Under the pieces are notes generated by a model. It was not told the DNA's origin, made no database searches, and worked only from the letters and a program-made list of their open reading frames with translations. A program made the position numbers and the translations under genes. Below are positions 4,260 to 5,639 of a stretch of DNA of 5,639 nt, piece by piece. How positions within the stretch are numbered: position 1 is the stretch's first letter; each line of letters starts with the position of its first letter. The stretch lies in the NCBI GenBank assembly GCA_002780705.1, contig PEUP01000069.1, positions 1-5,639 on the forward strand, written 5' to 3'. The DNA comes from Elusimicrobia bacterium CG03_land_8_20_14_0_80_50_18. Its GTDB lineage: Bacteria > CG03.

Positions 4260-5549
4260 CTAATTTCTGACCTCGTCTTCCGACAGCAGCCATTTCCATA
4301 CCGGGATTATTCTTATATTGATTTTCTGCCGCCTCAAATCTTTTTCCTGGTCATGACTTAGTATCAGCCCTTCCTTTTTGTTTAATCTGGTACAGCATTC
4401 CACCAGGCCGTTTATTTCTCTTTCACTGTTATCGTCGTTCAATTCATAACAGACCTGATACGGGAAATATCCTTTCTCGTTTTCCGCCACAAAATCACAT
4501 TCGCCCCGTCCTGAGAAATAAAATATTTCGTCGCTGCCCCTTGTCAAACTCATAAAAACTATATTCTCAAGCATCCTGCCTTTGTCTTCCGAAGTCACCC
4601 TTCTGGCCAACCCGGGATCCGTAAGATATATTTTTGCGGGATTCCTGTTTCTCTTATAAGTGGATTCCGCAAATATCCTGACATTATAAACCAGCAGACT
4701 TTTTAATATGTTTTGGTAATACCCAAACAATGTGTCTTTTGAAAATGCGATTTTGTCTTTATACTGCCTGTAAAAAGCTGTCAATGAAAGTTTGCAGGAA
4801 AATGAAGAAAATAATTTTTCTATCAGCAGGTCAAGAAGATTCGTATTTGTCATGCCGTATTTCTCCACCAAATCCCTGAAAAACATAGCCGACATATATT
4901 CGCGCAGCACTTTCCTTTTTTCAAAATCACTGTCCAGCACTGACACTTCCGGGAAACCGCCCCATTTCATGTATTCGGAAAAATGCTTTTTTATAACCGC
5001 TTTTTTTGCGCCGTATATGTGTTCTTTATCCGGCTCTATTCCCTTTAATCTGATATACTCCTTGAAGGAAAGCGGGGTAACCCTGACAGTCCATTCTCTG
5101 CCCCTCAGTGAAGTGTGTATTTCAGAAGGCGTTATTCTCGAAGAAGACCCCGCGGCAAATATTCTTGTGTTTTCCTTTTCTACCGCTCTTCTTGCATATC
5201 TTTCCCATCCTTCCACATTCTGAATCTCATCAAAAAAGAAATATCTTTTTTTGCCCAGCGTCGCCGGATAAAGCTCATCAAACGACTCTTTCAATTTCTC
5301 AAAATCACTGCTGTCAAACCCTTTCAGCCGTTCATCCTCAAAATCCATGTACAGAGAATTCCCCGCATTCGCCTTCATAATGTCATAAAGCGCAAAAGTC
5401 TTGCCGCTTCTTCTCACTCCGTAGAACACCACAACCTTTTTGAGCTTTTCAGGAATGTGCAGGTAATCCCGCTTTATTATGCCGCCGACTTCATCGTTAA
5501 TGTATTTTCGGTTCTCTACTATTATCCGCTTTAATTTTTCTTTTTCCAT
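4260..5549 (-). CDS. AAA+ ATPase with C-terminal DUF4143-type domain
   Basis: 429 residues, a normal length for this family. The N-terminal P-loop ATPase (AAA_14 type) shows Walker A GVRRSGKT (44-51), Walker B RYFFFDEIQNVEGWE (102-116), the strand RIFAAGSSSR (129-138) and SLRGRE (147-152) followed by VTPLSFKEY. A winged-helix-like middle leads to the DUF4143 hallmark KIYLTDPGLARRV (306-318), then LEN (328-330), and a C-terminal domain of PD-(D/E)XK-like layout with GECDFV (349-354) and YQVCYEL (364-370). In nuclease-active members of that fold one expects D...E-x-K; here the second motif is Q365-V-C367, so nuclease activity is unlikely (inference). Such ATPases are widespread, often multicopy in a genome, and their substrate is mostly unknown. 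The start is preceded by GGAAG five bases upstream. It is more A+T-rich than the genes at 241-3955 and has its own promoter with palindromes, which suggests an accessory gene. Confidence 0.9.
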   Translation of the reverse strand: MEKEKLKRIIVENRKYINDEVGGIIKRDYLHIPEKLKKVVVFYGVRRSGKTFALYDIMKANAGNSLYMDFEDERLKGFDSSDFEKLKESFDELYPATLGKKRYFFFDEIQNVEGWERYARRAVEKENTRIFAAGSSSRITPSEIHTSLRGREWTVRVTPLSFKEYIRLKGIEPDKEHIYGAKKAVIKKHFSEYMKWGGFPEVSVLDSDFEKRKVLREYMSAMFFRDLVEKYGMTNTNLLDLLIEKLFSSFSCKLSLTAFYRQYKDKIAFSKDTLFGYYQNILKSLLVYNVRIFAESTYKRNRNPAKIYLTDPGLARRVTSEDKGRMLENIVFMSLTRGSDEIFYFSGRGECDFVAENEKGYFPYQVCYELNDDNSEREINGLVECCTRLNKKEGLILSHDQEKDLRRQKINIRIIPVWKWLLSEDEVRN

Positions 5550-5564
5550 AATTTCTTCCGGTGT

Positions 5565-5593
5565 ATTGTAGCGTCATTATATCCTTTTGTCAA
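5565..5593 (-). promoter_or_regulatory. Strong sigma-70 promoter of the AAA+/DUF4143 gene
   Basis: TTGACA (5593-5588, perfect), 17 bases, TACAAT (5570-5565, 5/6). Transcription should start around 5559-5557, giving a leader of only about ten bases that is mostly the GGAAG ribosome site. A TATAAT also occurs in the spacer (5581-5576) but has no suitable -35. The -35 hexamer lies in the centre of the inverted repeat at 5581-5597, so a protein bound there would block polymerase. Confidence 0.8.
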
Positions 5594-5597
5594 GGAT
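5581..5597. promoter_or_regulatory. Inverted repeat over the -35 box, probable operator
   Basis: ATCCTT (5581-5586) and AAGGAT (5592-5597) flank TTGTC and enclose the -35 of the ATPase promoter. Its core TCCTT-N5-AAGGA recurs, with the same spacing, at the centre of the larger palindrome 33 bases upstream (5615-5629), about three helical turns away. Two matching sites on the same DNA face are what a dimeric repressor would use, but no repressor gene is visible in the window. Confidence 0.5.
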
Positions 5598-5604
5598 GAT
5601 TATG

Positions 5605-5639
5605 GCCTTATTTGTCCTTCTACCAAGGACAAATAAGGC
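5605..5639. repeat. Perfect 15-bp inverted repeat at the right window edge
   Basis: Arms 5605-5619 (GCCTTATTTGTCCTT) and 5625-5639 are exact reverse complements around the 5-base loop CTACC. The element ends exactly at the window edge and may extend beyond it. No U-tract is visible on the minus strand, and the plus-strand flank is outside the window, so a terminator for a plus-strand gene cannot be scored. Alternatives are an upstream operator paired with 5581-5597, or a small palindromic mobile repeat. Confidence 0.75.

Noticed and set aside
4061..4299. Two minus-strand open frames antisense to tRNA-Ser and its tail
   Set aside because: They read through the reverse complement of a well-formed tRNA (giving GGRIRTPEAHH and GGFEPPRLIT type peptides), which is a common source of spurious protein calls; no ribosome site or independent support.
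1..5639. CRISPR array, insertion sequence or transposase
   Set aside because: No regularly spaced direct repeats, no transposase or integrase motifs, and no paired terminal inverted repeats flanking a gene were seen.

Overview
The window comes from a bacterial genome of mixed composition. Protein genes near the left and middle are about 45-55% G+C, rising to about 70% in Pro/Ala linkers, and the right-hand gene is visibly more A+T-rich. Bacterial sigma-70-like promoters, Shine-Dalgarno sites, two response-regulator receivers, a bacterial DnaA-type AAA+ domain and a tRNA-Ser without encoded CCA all fit an uncultured bacterium. Small GC-rich palindromes of the type GCCTGCC-N-GGCAGGC, and the unfamiliar large DnaA-like protein, make a poorly characterised phylum (for example the Omnitrophota/Elusimicrobiota neighbourhood) a guess only; nothing here proves taxonomy.

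Layout: all protein genes lie on the minus strand, so read right to left. (1) 5550-5639 holds an elaborate promoter region with two related palindromes. (2) 4260-5549 is an AAA+/DUF4143-type ATPase, probably an accessory gene. (3) 4068-4151 is tRNA-Ser(UGA) on the plus strand, followed by a short palindromic tail region. (4) 3956-4067 is a divergent promoter region. (5) 2822-3955 encodes a protein with folded ends and a long Lys/Glu/Ala/Pro linker. (6) 695-2821 encodes a 708-residue protein with a complete DnaA-type AAA+ module, no DnaA-box-binding domain, a zinc ribbon and the same kind of folded ends. (7) 241-720 is a stand-alone receiver whose phosphoacceptor Asp is replaced by Glu. (8) 1-129 is the start of a conventional receiver, with its own probable promoter.

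Genes 5-7 look like one operon. The stop of the first abuts the start of the second, and the second overlaps the third by 26 bases, each with a GGAGG ribosome site inside the upstream gene. The key observation is that the two large proteins appear to be paralogues at both ends (about 75 residues N-terminal, about 115-130 C-terminal) but carry different middles: a disordered linker with three copies of a P-[VIL]-I-E-[KT]-F motif in one, an ATPase plus zinc ribbon in the other. With a degenerate receiver in the same transcription unit and a canonical receiver just downstream, this looks like an uncharacterised signalling/AAA+ assembly. Its function cannot be read from the sequence.
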